Below are positions 7,897 through 16,354 of a DNA stretch of 64,000 nt, piece after piece. Source of the DNA: Plantactinospora sp040120695 (GTDB lineage: Bacteria > Actinomycetota > Actinomycetes > Mycobacteriales > Micromonosporaceae); contig NZ_JBEEAC010000005.1 in assembly GCF_040120695.1 (NCBI RefSeq), positions 248,001 to 312,000 of the forward strand, read 5' to 3'. The translations under genes and the position numbers were made by a program. The number at the start of each line of letters is the position of its first letter. Within the stretch, counting starts at the first letter, position 1. Under the pieces are notes generated by a model, which was given only the letters and a program-made list of their open reading frames with translations, did not search any database and had not been told where the DNA came from.

Positions 7897-8092
7897 ACGA
7901 ATCGCCGATGAAATGGCGGAGCGGATCGCGTCCGGGGAGTTCCCGCCCGGAGCCAAGCTCCCGACCCGTGCCGAGCTGTGCGCGGAGTATGAGGTCTCGG
8001 ACTTCGTGGCGGATCGTGTCTTCCTGACGCTCAAGCTGCGCGGCCTGACGGAGACCGTTCCCGGGCGTGGCGTCTACGTGAAGAAGGACTGA
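7871..8092 (+). CDS. Small GntR-family winged-helix DNA-binding protein
   Basis: A 73-residue protein that is almost entirely a GntR winged helix: YERIADEMAERIASGEFPPG, then KLPTRAELCAEYEVSDFVAD for the helix-turn-helix, then LRGLTETVPGRGVYV for the wing. There is no effector-binding domain, so it is a stand-alone HTH of the type common in Micromonosporaceae. Start GTG 7871 has GGAGGGG nine bases upstream. It is divergent from the CxxC protein at 7457-7678, and a short upstream ORF overlaps its start. Targets unknown; autoregulation is plausible. Confidence 0.8.
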   Translation: MAPYSSIYERIADEMAERIASGEFPPGAKLPTRAELCAEYEVSDFVADRVFLTLKLRGLTETVPGRGVYVKKD

Positions 8093-8179
8093 GCGGCCCG
8101 GACCACGGCAGGAATCCGTGCCGTGGTCTGCGGTTACGACCCGCTCACCAGGGGCGTTGCAGCTGTTACGGTGGCCGCC

Positions 8180-9649
8180 ATGATCGACGCGTTGCCGCCG
8201 GTGGGCGTACCCGCGGACAAGGTGCTGGCCGAACTGGGCGAGCTGCGCGCCGCCGACCTGCCGACGCACGGTGGCCGGCTCTTCGCCTACGTCTACGACT
8301 CCGCCGTACCCGGGCTGGACGAGTTGGCACACTCGGCGTACGCGCTGGCGGCGCACGTGAACGGGCTGGATCCGACCGCCTTTCCGTCCCTGCTGGCGCT
8401 GGAGAACGCACTCGTCGGCGCGGCCGCCCGACTGCTCGGCGCCGGGCCGGGCACGGCGGCGCCGGAGGTCGTCGGCAGTGTCACCGGCGGTGGCACCGAG
8501 TCGCTGATCCTGGCCGTCAAGGCGGCCCGGGACGCCCGGCCGGAGGTGACCCGCCCCCGGCTGGTGGTGCCGACCAGCGGGCACGCCGCGTTCGCCAAGG
8601 CGGCGCACTACCTCGGGCTCACTCTCGACCAGGTGCCGGTCTCGGCCCGGACGCTCCGCCCGGCGCCCGGGGAGGTCGCCGCCGCGATCGGCCCGGACAC
8701 CGTACTGGTCGCCTGCTCGGCGCCGTCGTATCCGTACGGGGTGGTGGATCCGGTCGCCGAGATCGCCGAGGTCGCCGCCGCGGCCGGGGTGCGCTGCCAC
8801 GTGGACGCCTGCTTCGGCGGCTGGACCCTGCCCTATCTGCGCCGGCTCGGTGTGCCGGTGCCGCCGTTCGACTTCCGCCTGCCGGGAGTCACCTCGATCT
8901 CGGTGGACCTGCACAAGTACGCGTACGCCCCGAAGGGCGTCTCGGTGCTGCTGCACCGCGATCCGGAGCTGCGCCGGTCGCAGTACTTCGCCTTCGCCGG
9001 CTGGCCCGGCTACACGATGGTCAACCCGGTGATCTCGTCCACCCGCTCCGGCGGACCGATCGCCGGGGCGTACGCCACCCTGCGGCACCTCGGTGACGCC
9101 GGCTACCTGACCCTGGCCGAGCAGACCCTGGCGGCGGTACGCGGACTGGTCGACGCCGTCCGGGGCGTGCAGGGGCTGCGGCTGGTCGCCGAGCCGGAGT
9201 CGACGGTGGTCTGCTTCACCGGCACCGATCCCGGGCTGGACCTGTTCGTCCTCGCCGACGAGCTGACCCGGCGTGGCTGGCACACCCAGCCCCAGCTCTC
9301 GTACGCCGGTCTGCCCGCCAACATCCACCTGTCGGTGACCGCCTCCGTGGCGCCCCGGGTGGCGGAGTTCGGCGCGGACCTGCGGGCGGCGGTGGCGGAC
9401 GCCCGGGCGGCCGGCCCGGTCGAGCTGCCCGCCGAACTGCTGGAGACGCTGCGCACGCTGACCCCGGAGCGACTCACCCCGGAACTCGTCGCCGGGGTGG
9501 CCGCCGGGCTGGGCCTGGACCCGGCGGCGGCCGGCCGGCCGCCGGAGCGGATGGCGCCGGTCAACACCGTTCTGGACGCGGCACCGGTCCCGGTCCGGGA
9601 GCGGCTGCTGGCCGAGTTCCTCGGCCTGCTCCAGCGCCCCGCGTACTGA
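8180..9649 (+). CDS. PLP-dependent group II-type decarboxylase/aminotransferase fold protein
   Basis: A 489-residue cytoplasmic enzyme of the pyridoxal-phosphate decarboxylase family (glutamate/tyrosine decarboxylase and sphingosine-1-phosphate-lyase relatives). Visible signatures are GSVTGGGTESLILAVKAARD (cofactor phosphate-binding loop), HVDACFGGW (the Asp that contacts the pyridine nitrogen) and SVDLHKYAYAPKGVSVLL, with Lys as the Schiff-base residue. SYPYGVVDPVAEIAEVA is the usual strand before the Asp. ATG 8180 was chosen; the frame is open to 8123 without homologous sequence. The substrate is not predictable: an aromatic or acidic amino acid or a lyase role are all possible. Confidence 0.85.
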   Translation: MIDALPPVGVPADKVLAELGELRAADLPTHGGRLFAYVYDSAVPGLDELAHSAYALAAHVNGLDPTAFPSLLALENALVGAAARLLGAGPGTAAPEVVGSVTGGGTESLILAVKAARDARPEVTRPRLVVPTSGHAAFAKAAHYLGLTLDQVPVSARTLRPAPGEVAAAIGPDTVLVACSAPSYPYGVVDPVAEIAEVAAAAGVRCHVDACFGGWTLPYLRRLGVPVPPFDFRLPGVTSISVDLHKYAYAPKGVSVLLHRDPELRRSQYFAFAGWPGYTMVNPVISSTRSGGPIAGAYATLRHLGDAGYLTLAEQTLAAVRGLVDAVRGVQGLRLVAEPESTVVCFTGTDPGLDLFVLADELTRRGWHTQPQLSYAGLPANIHLSVTASVAPRVAEFGADLRAAVADARAAGPVELPAELLETLRTLTPERLTPELVAGVAAGLGLDPAAAGRPPERMAPVNTVLDAAPVPVRERLLAEFLGLLQRPAY

Positions 9650-9755
9650 GCCGGAGCGGCGGCGAGCCATCGACGAATGTTGCCGTCAGGTATTTACTGT
9701 TAACAATCCTACCTTTATCTTGAGGAGACCTTCCGGATGAAGTAAGGAGCCCACG

Positions 9756-10499
9756 ATGCGAAGAACCGTGCTCCTGGCGGTCACGACGGTGGCGACCGTC
9801 GTCTCCGCCCTCCTCGTGGCCCCGCAGGCCGCCCAGGCCCACGGCTACATCTCCTCGCCACCGAGCCGGCAGGCGCTCTGCGCCCAGCGGGCGGTGTCGT
9901 TCGACTGCGGTCAGATCCAGTGGGAGCCGCAGAGCGTGGAGGGCCCCAAGGGGCTGCGCAACTGCCACGCCAACATCGGGCACTTCGCGGTGCTCAACGA
10001 CGACAGCCGGCCCTGGCCGGCCACCTCCGTCGGGCAGACGGTGACCTTCAACTGGGTGCTGACCGCCCGGCACGCCACCAGCACCTGGGAGTACTACATC
10101 GGCGGCTCCCGGCTCGCCGTCTTCGACGACGGCGGACGGCAGCCCGGCGCCACCGTCTCGCACACCGTCAGCATGGCCGGCCGGAGCGGCCGGCAGAAAC
10201 TGCTGGCGATCTGGAACATCGCCGACACCGCGAACGCCTTCTACGCCTGCGTCGACCTCCAGATCGGCGGCGGTAGCGGCAACCCCACCCCCACCCCGAC
10301 CCCGACCCGCACCACCGCCCCGCCCACCCCGCCGGCGACCACCGCACCGCCGGCCGGCGGAACCTGGCAGGCCGGCACGACGTACCAGGTCGGTAGCCAG
10401 GTGACCTACGGCGGCGTGACGTACCGCTGCCGTCAGGCGCACACCGCGATCGCCGGTTGGGAACCGCCGAACGTACCGGCGCTCTGGCAGCGCGTCTGA
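9756..10499 (+). CDS. Secreted AA10 lytic polysaccharide monooxygenase with CBM5/12-like module
   Basis: A 247-residue copper enzyme that oxidatively cleaves crystalline polysaccharide outside the cell. Residues 1-28 form a signal peptide ending AAQA, so mature protein begins with His29 in HGYISSPPSRQALC, the N-terminal half of the copper 'histidine brace'. The second brace His lies in LTARHATSTWEYY, and NIADTANAFYACVDL carries the axial aromatic residue. A Pro/Thr linker (about 175-200) leads to GTWQAGTTYQVGSQVTYGG, a CBM5/12-like chitin-binding fold. Sequence resembles chitin-active actinobacterial AA10 enzymes. An A/T-rich stretch at about 9688-9722 precedes it and probably contains the promoter. 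Confidence 0.92.
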   Translation: MRRTVLLAVTTVATVVSALLVAPQAAQAHGYISSPPSRQALCAQRAVSFDCGQIQWEPQSVEGPKGLRNCHANIGHFAVLNDDSRPWPATSVGQTVTFNWVLTARHATSTWEYYIGGSRLAVFDDGGRQPGATVSHTVSMAGRSGRQKLLAIWNIADTANAFYACVDLQIGGGSGNPTPTPTPTRTTAPPTPPATTAPPAGGTWQAGTTYQVGSQVTYGGVTYRCRQAHTAIAGWEPPNVPALWQRV

Positions 10500-10526
10500 C
10501 GCCGAGCCCACCGGGACGTACCCGTC

Positions 10527-10565
10527 GCGGATACGGACCCGTACCCCCTGCGGGTCCGTATCCGC
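10527..10565. terminator. Perfect 15-bp hairpin between LPMO and DUF305 genes
   Basis: GCGGATACGGACCCG (10527-10541) is exactly complementary to CGGGTCCGTATCCGC (10551-10565) around a nine-base loop. It starts 28 nt after the LPMO stop. No T-tract follows, as is common in high-G+C actinobacteria. It could alternatively be an operator for the downstream gene. Confidence 0.7.
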
Positions 10566-10607
10566 CACAGGTCCGCTCCCGAAGGCGTAGCACCTGGAGA
10601 CGAGGCC

Positions 10608-11225
10608 ATGGACCGCTTCCGCCGTACCCTGATCGTCGCGGTGCTGTCGCTGCTCGGCGGCTGCGCGTCCGCACCGGCCGGGACCGGCGGGCCGGACGCG
10701 GCGCCGGCACCCGCGCCGACCGGCTCCACCCCGGCGTCGGCCGCGCCCAGCGGCGCCTTCAACGACACCGACGTGATGTTCCTGCAGATGATGGTGACCT
10801 CGCACGGCCAGGGACTTGCCCTGGTCCGGCTCGCGCCCGGCCGCGCGCAGCGGGAGGAGCTGAAGATCCTGGCCGCCGCGATCGACGTCACCCAGGAGGC
10901 CGAACAGCGGACCATGCGAACCTGGCTGCGCGGCTGGGGCCGGAGCAGCACGGCGGACCCGCAGGCACACGCGCACGCCGACCACGGCGGGCTGCCGGTG
11001 CTCGGGCCGGCGCAGCTCGCGGCGCTCTCCCGCAGCAGCGGGGCGAGGTTCGAGACCGACTTCCTCAACCTGCTGATCGGGCACCAGCACAACGCCGTCG
11101 AGCTGGCCCGGATGGAGACGAGGTCCGGCATCCACCCCGAGGTGCGCGAGCTGGCCCGGCGGATCGACCTGTCCCGGACCGCCCAGATCGACCAGATGCT
11201 CAAGATGCTGCCGCCGGCTGGCTAG
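10608..11225 (+). CDS. DUF305-family lipoprotein
   Basis: A 205-residue exported protein of the DUF305 (ferritin-like four-helix) family. The N-terminus has a lipoprotein signal with lipobox LLGGC (Cys22), followed by an Ala/Pro/Thr-rich tether to about residue 48. The domain has the paired family motifs MFLQMMVTSHGQGLALVRL and FLNLLIGHQHNAVELARMET, and two further His residues in the HAHADHGG segment. DUF305 proteins are often linked to copper handling or metal stress. Its position right after a copper-dependent LPMO is suggestive only, because a strong hairpin separates them. Confidence 0.85.
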   Translation: MDRFRRTLIVAVLSLLGGCASAPAGTGGPDAAPAPAPTGSTPASAAPSGAFNDTDVMFLQMMVTSHGQGLALVRLAPGRAQREELKILAAAIDVTQEAEQRTMRTWLRGWGRSSTADPQAHAHADHGGLPVLGPAQLAALSRSSGARFETDFLNLLIGHQHNAVELARMETRSGIHPEVRELARRIDLSRTAQIDQMLKMLPPAG

Positions 11226-11291
11226 CGGGCCGGACGGTCGGGGCCGGTCCTGTGGTTCACTGTCGGGTGGGCGACGGGAAGGAGGCCGGCC

Positions 11292-11942
11292 GTGCAGCTA
11301 CCCGCGGTGCTCGGTGAACCGATCCGGTTCGTGCTCAACTGGGGTCGGCGCTACTCGCTCTGGGTCTTCAACTTCGGGCTGGCCTGCTGCGCGATCGAGT
11401 TCATCGCGACCAGCATGGGCCGGCACGACTTCATCCGGCTCGGCGTGATCCCGTTCGCGCACGGCCCCCGCCAGGCCGACCTGATGGTGGTCTCCGGGAC
11501 GGTCACAGACAAGATGGCCCCGGCGATCAAGCGGCTCTACGACCAGATGCCCGAACCGAAGTACGTGATCTCGTTCGGCGCCTGCTCCAACTGCGGCGGC
11601 CCGTACTGGGACTCCTACTCGGTGACCAAGGGCGTGGACCAGATCATCCCGGTCGACGTCTACGTGCCGGGCTGCCCGCCGCGCCCGGAGGCGCTGCTGC
11701 ACGGGATCCTGCGATTGCAGGACAAGATCGCCGCCGAGCGGTCCGGCATCGGCGGCGTGGCCCGCCCCGACGAACTCGCCTCGCCGGTCGACCGGGCCGG
11801 CTCGTCGAGCATGTCGGGCGGCCGGGTCGGCTCGTCAGGAGGTCGGGCCGGCTCGCCGAACGACCCGGCCGGCTCGCCGGTCGGGCGGAGTGCCGAGTCG
11901 CTCACCGCGCCGTCGGTGCCGCCACCGGCCGCGCCGCAGTGA
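11292..11942 (+). CDS. nuoB: NADH-quinone oxidoreductase subunit B (second-type complex I)
   Basis: A 216-residue subunit that carries the terminal [4Fe-4S] cluster N2 passing electrons to quinone. The cluster ligands are visible in FGLACCAIEF, SFGACSNCGG and YVPGCPPRPEALL. The GACSNCGGPYWDSYSV form is typical of the partial 'nuo2' sets of actinobacteria rather than the canonical operon. Residues about 150-216 are a non-homologous Ser/Gly/Pro-rich tail with short repeats. The other subunits (C, H-N) lie 7-18 kb downstream on the same strand, separated by unrelated genes, so nuoB appears detached from its partners. Confidence 0.92.
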   Translation: MQLPAVLGEPIRFVLNWGRRYSLWVFNFGLACCAIEFIATSMGRHDFIRLGVIPFAHGPRQADLMVVSGTVTDKMAPAIKRLYDQMPEPKYVISFGACSNCGGPYWDSYSVTKGVDQIIPVDVYVPGCPPRPEALLHGILRLQDKIAAERSGIGGVARPDELASPVDRAGSSSMSGGRVGSSGGRAGSPNDPAGSPVGRSAESLTAPSVPPPAAPQ

Positions 11943-11973
11943 CGGGTGGCGGCGCGGGACTAGCCTAGCGATC

Positions 11974-13290
11974 ATGGCTAGTACCATTGATCAACGGGCA
12001 GAGTGGCTGGTTGACGTACTGATCGCCGAGTTCGGCGAGTCGATGGTCGGCGACCCGGCCGCGTTCCGGCGCAAGTTCCGGAAGATGGCCGCCTCGCCGT
12101 TCGCGTTCTACCGGGGCAGCGCCTCGGTCTTCTACGCCGACCTGGTCGGCGACTTCGCCGACGAGCGGTTCATCGACGACCGGACCGGCCGGGTCTGGAT
12201 CCACGGCGACCTGCACGCGGAGAACTTCGGGACCTACATGAACGGCTCTGGGCAGCTCGTCTTCAACGTCAACGACTTCGACGAGGCGTACGTCGGGCCG
12301 TTCTCCTGGGACCTGAAGCGTTTCGCGGCCAGCGTCGCCCTGCTCGGGTACGCCAAGGCGCTCTCCGACTCCGCCATCGGCGACCTGGTCACCCGCTTCG
12401 CCGCCGCGTACCTGACCGAGCTGCGGGCGATCGCCGACGGCGGCGACGACGCGATCGGCTCGATCCGGCTGGACAACGCCGACGGGGTGCTCCGGCGGGT
12501 GCTCCAGCAGGCCCGGCTGCGCACCCGGGTCGACCTGCTGGCCCAGCAGACCACCGTCGACCAGTACGAGCGGCGGTTCTCCCTCGGCGAGGGGGTGTAC
12601 GAGGTGGACCGGGACGTCCGGGCCGGCGTCGTCGCGGCGTTCGAGCGCTATCTGGGTACGCTGCCGTCGGCCACCGCCGACCATCGCCCGGTGGCGGCGC
12701 AGATCAAGGACGTGGTGCTGCGCAAGGGAGTGGGGATCGGCTCGGCCGGGCTGCCGTCGTACAACCTGCTGCTGGAGGGGCACACCCAGGCGCTGGAGAA
12801 CGACGTCGTGATCTACATGAAGCGGGCCCAGGTGCCGGCGGTGGCCCGGTACGTCACCGACGACGGGGTCCGGAGCTACTTCCGGCACCAGGGACACCGG
12901 ACGGCCGAGTCGCAGCGGGCGTTGCAGGCGCATGCCGACCCGTGGCTGGGCTTCACCGAGCTGGACGGGCACGGCCAACTCGTCGCCGAGGTCTCCCCGT
13001 ACGCCACCGACCTGGACTGGTCGGACGTGAACGAGCCGGAGGAACTGGCCGGGGTCCTCGACGACCTGGGCCGGGCAGTGGCCCGGATGCACTCGGTCGC
13101 GGACGACGAGTCCAGTCACGACCTGGTCGACTTCTCCACAGAGGAGGCGATCGTCGCCGCGATCGCCGCCGACGAGGCCGGGTTCGTCGCGCACCTGGTC
13201 GACTTCGCCCATGCGTACGGGACCCGGGCGCGGCAGGACCATCAGATCTTCGTTGACCTGTTCCGCAACAATCGACTACCCGGCCTGTAG
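11974..13290 (+). CDS. DUF2252-family protein
   Basis: A 438-residue protein of the DUF2252 family, a distant aminoglycoside-phosphotransferase/kinase-like fold. Characteristic blocks are FYRGSASVFYADL, RVWIHGDLHAENFGTYM (the catalytic-loop-like HGDxHxxN), FNVNDFDEAYVGPFSWDLKR (the DFD metal-binding-like motif) and RKGVGIGSAGLPSYNLLLEG. ATG 11974 begins the conserved region. The family's substrate is not established. It starts 31 nt after nuoB and may share its transcript. Its last codons and stop are duplicated immediately downstream. Confidence 0.85.
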   Translation: MASTIDQRAEWLVDVLIAEFGESMVGDPAAFRRKFRKMAASPFAFYRGSASVFYADLVGDFADERFIDDRTGRVWIHGDLHAENFGTYMNGSGQLVFNVNDFDEAYVGPFSWDLKRFAASVALLGYAKALSDSAIGDLVTRFAAAYLTELRAIADGGDDAIGSIRLDNADGVLRRVLQQARLRTRVDLLAQQTTVDQYERRFSLGEGVYEVDRDVRAGVVAAFERYLGTLPSATADHRPVAAQIKDVVLRKGVGIGSAGLPSYNLLLEGHTQALENDVVIYMKRAQVPAVARYVTDDGVRSYFRHQGHRTAESQRALQAHADPWLGFTELDGHGQLVAEVSPYATDLDWSDVNEPEELAGVLDDLGRAVARMHSVADDESSHDLVDFSTEEAIVAAIAADEAGFVAHLVDFAHAYGTRARQDHQIFVDLFRNNRLPGL

Positions 13291-13315
13291 CGCCGCTACC
13301 CGGCCTGTAGCGCTG
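13276..13315. repeat. 20-nt tandem duplication covering the DUF2252 stop codon
   Basis: CTACCCGGCCTGTAGCGCCG (13276-13295) is repeated with one mismatch at 13296-13315. The first copy encodes the last three residues and the TAG of the DUF2252 gene; the second is a non-coding copy of the same end, stop included. Confidence 0.7.
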
Positions 13316-13358
13316 CGGCGCGGCCCGGCGACGTCGTCCTATCGAGGGGAGCGCGGCG

Positions 13359-14924
13359 ATGTTCACGAGCCTGACCAACGACGATCCGCGGCAGGTCGGC
13401 GGCTACCCGCTGCGGGCCCGGCTCGGGTTCGGCGGCATGGGGCAGGTCTACCTCTCGTTCACCCCCGGCGGGCGCCCGGTGGCGTTGAAGGTCGTTCGGC
13501 CGGAGTACGCCGACGACCGCGAGTTCCGGCGGCGTTTCGCCGAAGAGGTCCGCGCGGCGCAGCGGGTGAACGGCGTCTACACCGCCCAGCTCATCGACGC
13601 CGCCGACCCGGAGGCCGAGGTCCCCTGGTTGGCCAGCGCGTACGTTCCCGGTCCCACCCTGCACGAGGCGGTACGGGAGCACGGCCCGCTACCGAGCGGC
13701 ACCGTACGCCCGCTGGTCGCGGCGGTCGCGATGTCGTTGCAGGCCATCCACTCGGCAGGGGTGGTGCACCGGGATCTCGCCCCCCGCAACGTGGTACTCG
13801 CCGCCGACGGCCCTCGGGTCATCGACTTCGGTATCGCCCGCGCCATCGACTCGACCCACCTCACCCTCAGTCACACCCCGCTCGGCACGCCCTCGTTCAT
13901 GGCTCCGGAGCAGGCCAACGGCCTGTCCCTGACCCCGGCGGCGGACGTCTTCAGTCTCGGCGCGGTCGCCTACTTCGCGGCCACCGGGCGGACCGCCTTC
14001 GGCGACGGCAACTACCTGAGCGTGCTGCGTCGGGTGGTGGAGGCGGAGGCGGACCTGACGGGCTGCCCGGCCGAGCTGCGCGCACTGGTCGTGGCGTGCC
14101 TGCGCAAGGAGCCGGCCGACCGGCCGAGCACCGCCGAGGTGGTGGAGGCGTGCGGCGGAACGCCACGATTCGCCACCGGCTGGCTGCCCGCCTCGGTCAG
14201 CACCGACATCGCCGCCCGCGGCGCCGCCGTGGCCGCCGTGGCGGCCGGGCCGCCGGTGACCGTGCCCGCGACGTCGGGCGTACCGCCGCAGGCCGGACCG
14301 GCGGCGGTGCCCGTCCCGCCGCGCCGGCTCGGCCGGCTGGCCGCGTTCGCCACCGTGCTCGTCCTGCTGGGCGTGGCCGGTGGCATCGCGATCAACTCGT
14401 TCCGCGACAGCGGGGAACCGGTCGGCGAGCAGACCGGACCGGCGAGCGGAGCCAGCCCCACCGGCGGAGCGGCCGGGACCCCGACCCCGACGCCGCCGCC
14501 GGGCACCCCGTCCCCCAGCACGTCCCCGAGCCCCGACCCGGCATCCGAGCCACAGTGGAGCGGGACCGTCCGGATCAACGGCGACGGGGTGGACCTGGAC
14601 CCGGTGCCGCCGGCCATCACCCCCCACTCCGGCCACCAGGACGAGCTTCGGCTCTCCGCGGCCGGAGCCACCACCCTGAGGGTCGCGAGTTCGGAACCGG
14701 GTCTGGCGACCTGGACCGGAGGCGACGTGCCGACGCCCGCCCAGTGCGCGGAGCTGACCTCCACCCAGGGAGTGTCCTCACTCTCCGTCGCCAAGGACGA
14801 CGTGCTCTGCGTCGCGACCGACGACGGACGCGTGGCGCTGGCCACCATCGTCTCGGTCACCCGCAACTTCACGACGGGACTCACCGCGCGGGTCACGGTC
14901 TGGCCGGTGCCGGACGGGTCCTGA
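13359..14924 (+). CDS. Membrane-anchored Ser/Thr protein kinase
   Basis: A 521-residue receptor-like kinase. The kinase domain (about 12-270) shows LGFGGMGQVYL (Gly loop), ALKVV (ATP Lys), HRDLAPRNVV (catalytic loop), VIDFGIARA (DFG) and FMAPEQ with DVFSLGAV. The catalytic loop reads HRDLAPRN instead of HRDLKPxN, lacking the Lys usual in Ser/Thr kinases. A Pro/Ala juxtamembrane region leads to one membrane helix (LGRLAAFATVLVLLGVAGGI, about 325-345), a Thr/Pro-rich stalk and a 130-residue extracellular domain without a recognisable PASTA repeat. It could sense envelope or extracellular signals. ATG 13359 has GGGAG nine bases upstream. Confidence 0.87.
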   Translation: MFTSLTNDDPRQVGGYPLRARLGFGGMGQVYLSFTPGGRPVALKVVRPEYADDREFRRRFAEEVRAAQRVNGVYTAQLIDAADPEAEVPWLASAYVPGPTLHEAVREHGPLPSGTVRPLVAAVAMSLQAIHSAGVVHRDLAPRNVVLAADGPRVIDFGIARAIDSTHLTLSHTPLGTPSFMAPEQANGLSLTPAADVFSLGAVAYFAATGRTAFGDGNYLSVLRRVVEAEADLTGCPAELRALVVACLRKEPADRPSTAEVVEACGGTPRFATGWLPASVSTDIAARGAAVAAVAAGPPVTVPATSGVPPQAGPAAVPVPPRRLGRLAAFATVLVLLGVAGGIAINSFRDSGEPVGEQTGPASGASPTGGAAGTPTPTPPPGTPSPSTSPSPDPASEPQWSGTVRINGDGVDLDPVPPAITPHSGHQDELRLSAAGATTLRVASSEPGLATWTGGDVPTPAQCAELTSTQGVSSLSVAKDDVLCVATDDGRVALATIVSVTRNFTTGLTARVTVWPVPDGS

Positions 14925-15012
14925 GCGGGAGCGCCGCCCGGCCGGTTGCCTGCCCGGCCGGTCGCCCGCCAGGTCGTCCCCCGGCCGATCGCCTGCCCGG
15001 CCGGTCGTCCGG

Positions 15013-16338
15013 TCAGCTCCGGCTGTCGATGAAGGCCCGGATCTCGCGTACGAGGGGATGCTCGGCACCCAGCGCGGCCCTGGCCCGCGCCGCCAGCCGG
15101 ACCAGGCGCATCGCGGCGACCGCCTCCTCGCCCAGCCCCGACCTGGCGCGGATCCGGCCGAACTCGGCCGCGAACGCGACCGGATCGTCGACGGGTCCGG
15201 TGTTCCGCAGCTGGTGCGCCAGCCCGGTGAAGTGCCGGTCCGCCTCGACGTAGCGGCCCTGCCGGAGCAGCAGCTCACCGTGCCGCAGCTCGGGTGGGTC
15301 GGGATTGGGCCGGGTGGTGCCCCCGGACGCGGGCCGGGAAACCCCGGTCGGCGGGCGTACGCCGGTCACCATCGCTCGTTCCCGTGCGAGTTCCCGGGCG
15401 GGGTCGATCGTTTCCGCGGCGGCGTCCACGGTCTCCCCGGCCGGATCCGGGATGTCGTGGCCGGCCGGCGCACCCTGACGCCCGGGCCGGTCGATGTCGT
15501 GCGCGGCCGGTGCGGAGGCGAGCGCGGCCAGGCCGTCGCGGACCTCACCGGCGGTCGGCCGGGCCGAGGGATTCTTGGCGAGCATGCTGTGGACCAGGCG
15601 GGCCAGCTCCGGGGGAGCCTCCGGGCAGCGCACCGTCACCGGCTCCGGCTCGGTGTGCTGGACCCGATGGGCGAACTCGCCGTAGCTGCCGACGGTGCCG
15701 AACGGTGGCCCGCCGGTGAGCAGCGCGTGCAGCACCGCCCCGAAGGCGTGCACGTCGGCCGGGGCGCCGGGATCCTCACCCCGGTACTGCTCCGGTGACA
15801 TGTAGGCGAGCGTGCCCATCTTGACTCCCGGCGCGGTGAGCCGGGGCAGGGACGAGTCGGGGAGTACGGCCAGCCCGAAGTCACAGATCTTGATCGTTCC
15901 GTCCCCGTCCAGTACGAGGTTGGGCGGCTTGAGATCGCGGTGCAGTACCGGGGTGGCCGCGCCGTGCAGGCTCGCCAGCGCGTCGGCGACCGGCAGGCCG
16001 TAGCGGAGCGTCCGCTGCACCGGCAGATGCCGCCGTTCGCGCAGCAGGCGGGCGAGATCCGGGCCGGCCAGGTGCTCCATCACGACGAAGGCGCGCCCGT
16101 CGTGCCAGTCGAAGTCGAAGACCATCACCACGTTCGGGTGCTTGATCCGGGCCAGCACCCTGGCCTCGCGCTCGAACCGGGCGAACTGCTCCGAGTCGAA
16201 GGTGGTCGGCAGCAGCTTGACCGCTACGGTCCGGCGCAGGTGCTCGTCGTGTGCGGCGTACACGGCGCCCTGGCCGCCCCGCCCGAGACGCCGGGAGAGT
16301 CGGTAACGTCCCTTGAGTCGGATCCCCGCCGTGTTCAT
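15013..16338 (-). CDS. Cytoplasmic Ser/Thr protein kinase with C-terminal TPR-like region
   Basis: A 441-residue kinase without a membrane helix. Kinase domain (about 10-265): LGRGGQGAVYAA, VAVKLL, VMEHLAGPDLARLL, HRDLKPPNLV, ICDFGLAVL and YMSPEQYRGED are all intact. A Pro/Arg-rich linker follows, then about 80 residues (LRHGELLLRQGRYVEADRHF onwards) resembling tetratricopeptide-type helices. It is 16 nt downstream of a PIN/NYN-FHA gene on the same strand. FHA domains bind phospho-Thr, so the upstream protein is a natural substrate or adaptor. The 88 bases between this gene and the convergent kinase (14925-15012) hold only imperfect CCCGGCCGGTCG repeats. Confidence 0.9.
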   Translation of the reverse strand: MNTAGIRLKGRYRLSRRLGRGGQGAVYAAHDEHLRRTVAVKLLPTTFDSEQFARFEREARVLARIKHPNVVMVFDFDWHDGRAFVVMEHLAGPDLARLLRERRHLPVQRTLRYGLPVADALASLHGAATPVLHRDLKPPNLVLDGDGTIKICDFGLAVLPDSSLPRLTAPGVKMGTLAYMSPEQYRGEDPGAPADVHAFGAVLHALLTGGPPFGTVGSYGEFAHRVQHTEPEPVTVRCPEAPPELARLVHSMLAKNPSARPTAGEVRDGLAALASAPAAHDIDRPGRQGAPAGHDIPDPAGETVDAAAETIDPARELARERAMVTGVRPPTGVSRPASGGTTRPNPDPPELRHGELLLRQGRYVEADRHFTGLAHQLRNTGPVDDPVAFAAEFGRIRARSGLGEEAVAAMRLVRLAARARAALGAEHPLVREIRAFIDSRS

Positions 16339-16354
16339 CGGGGAACGCCCGGGT

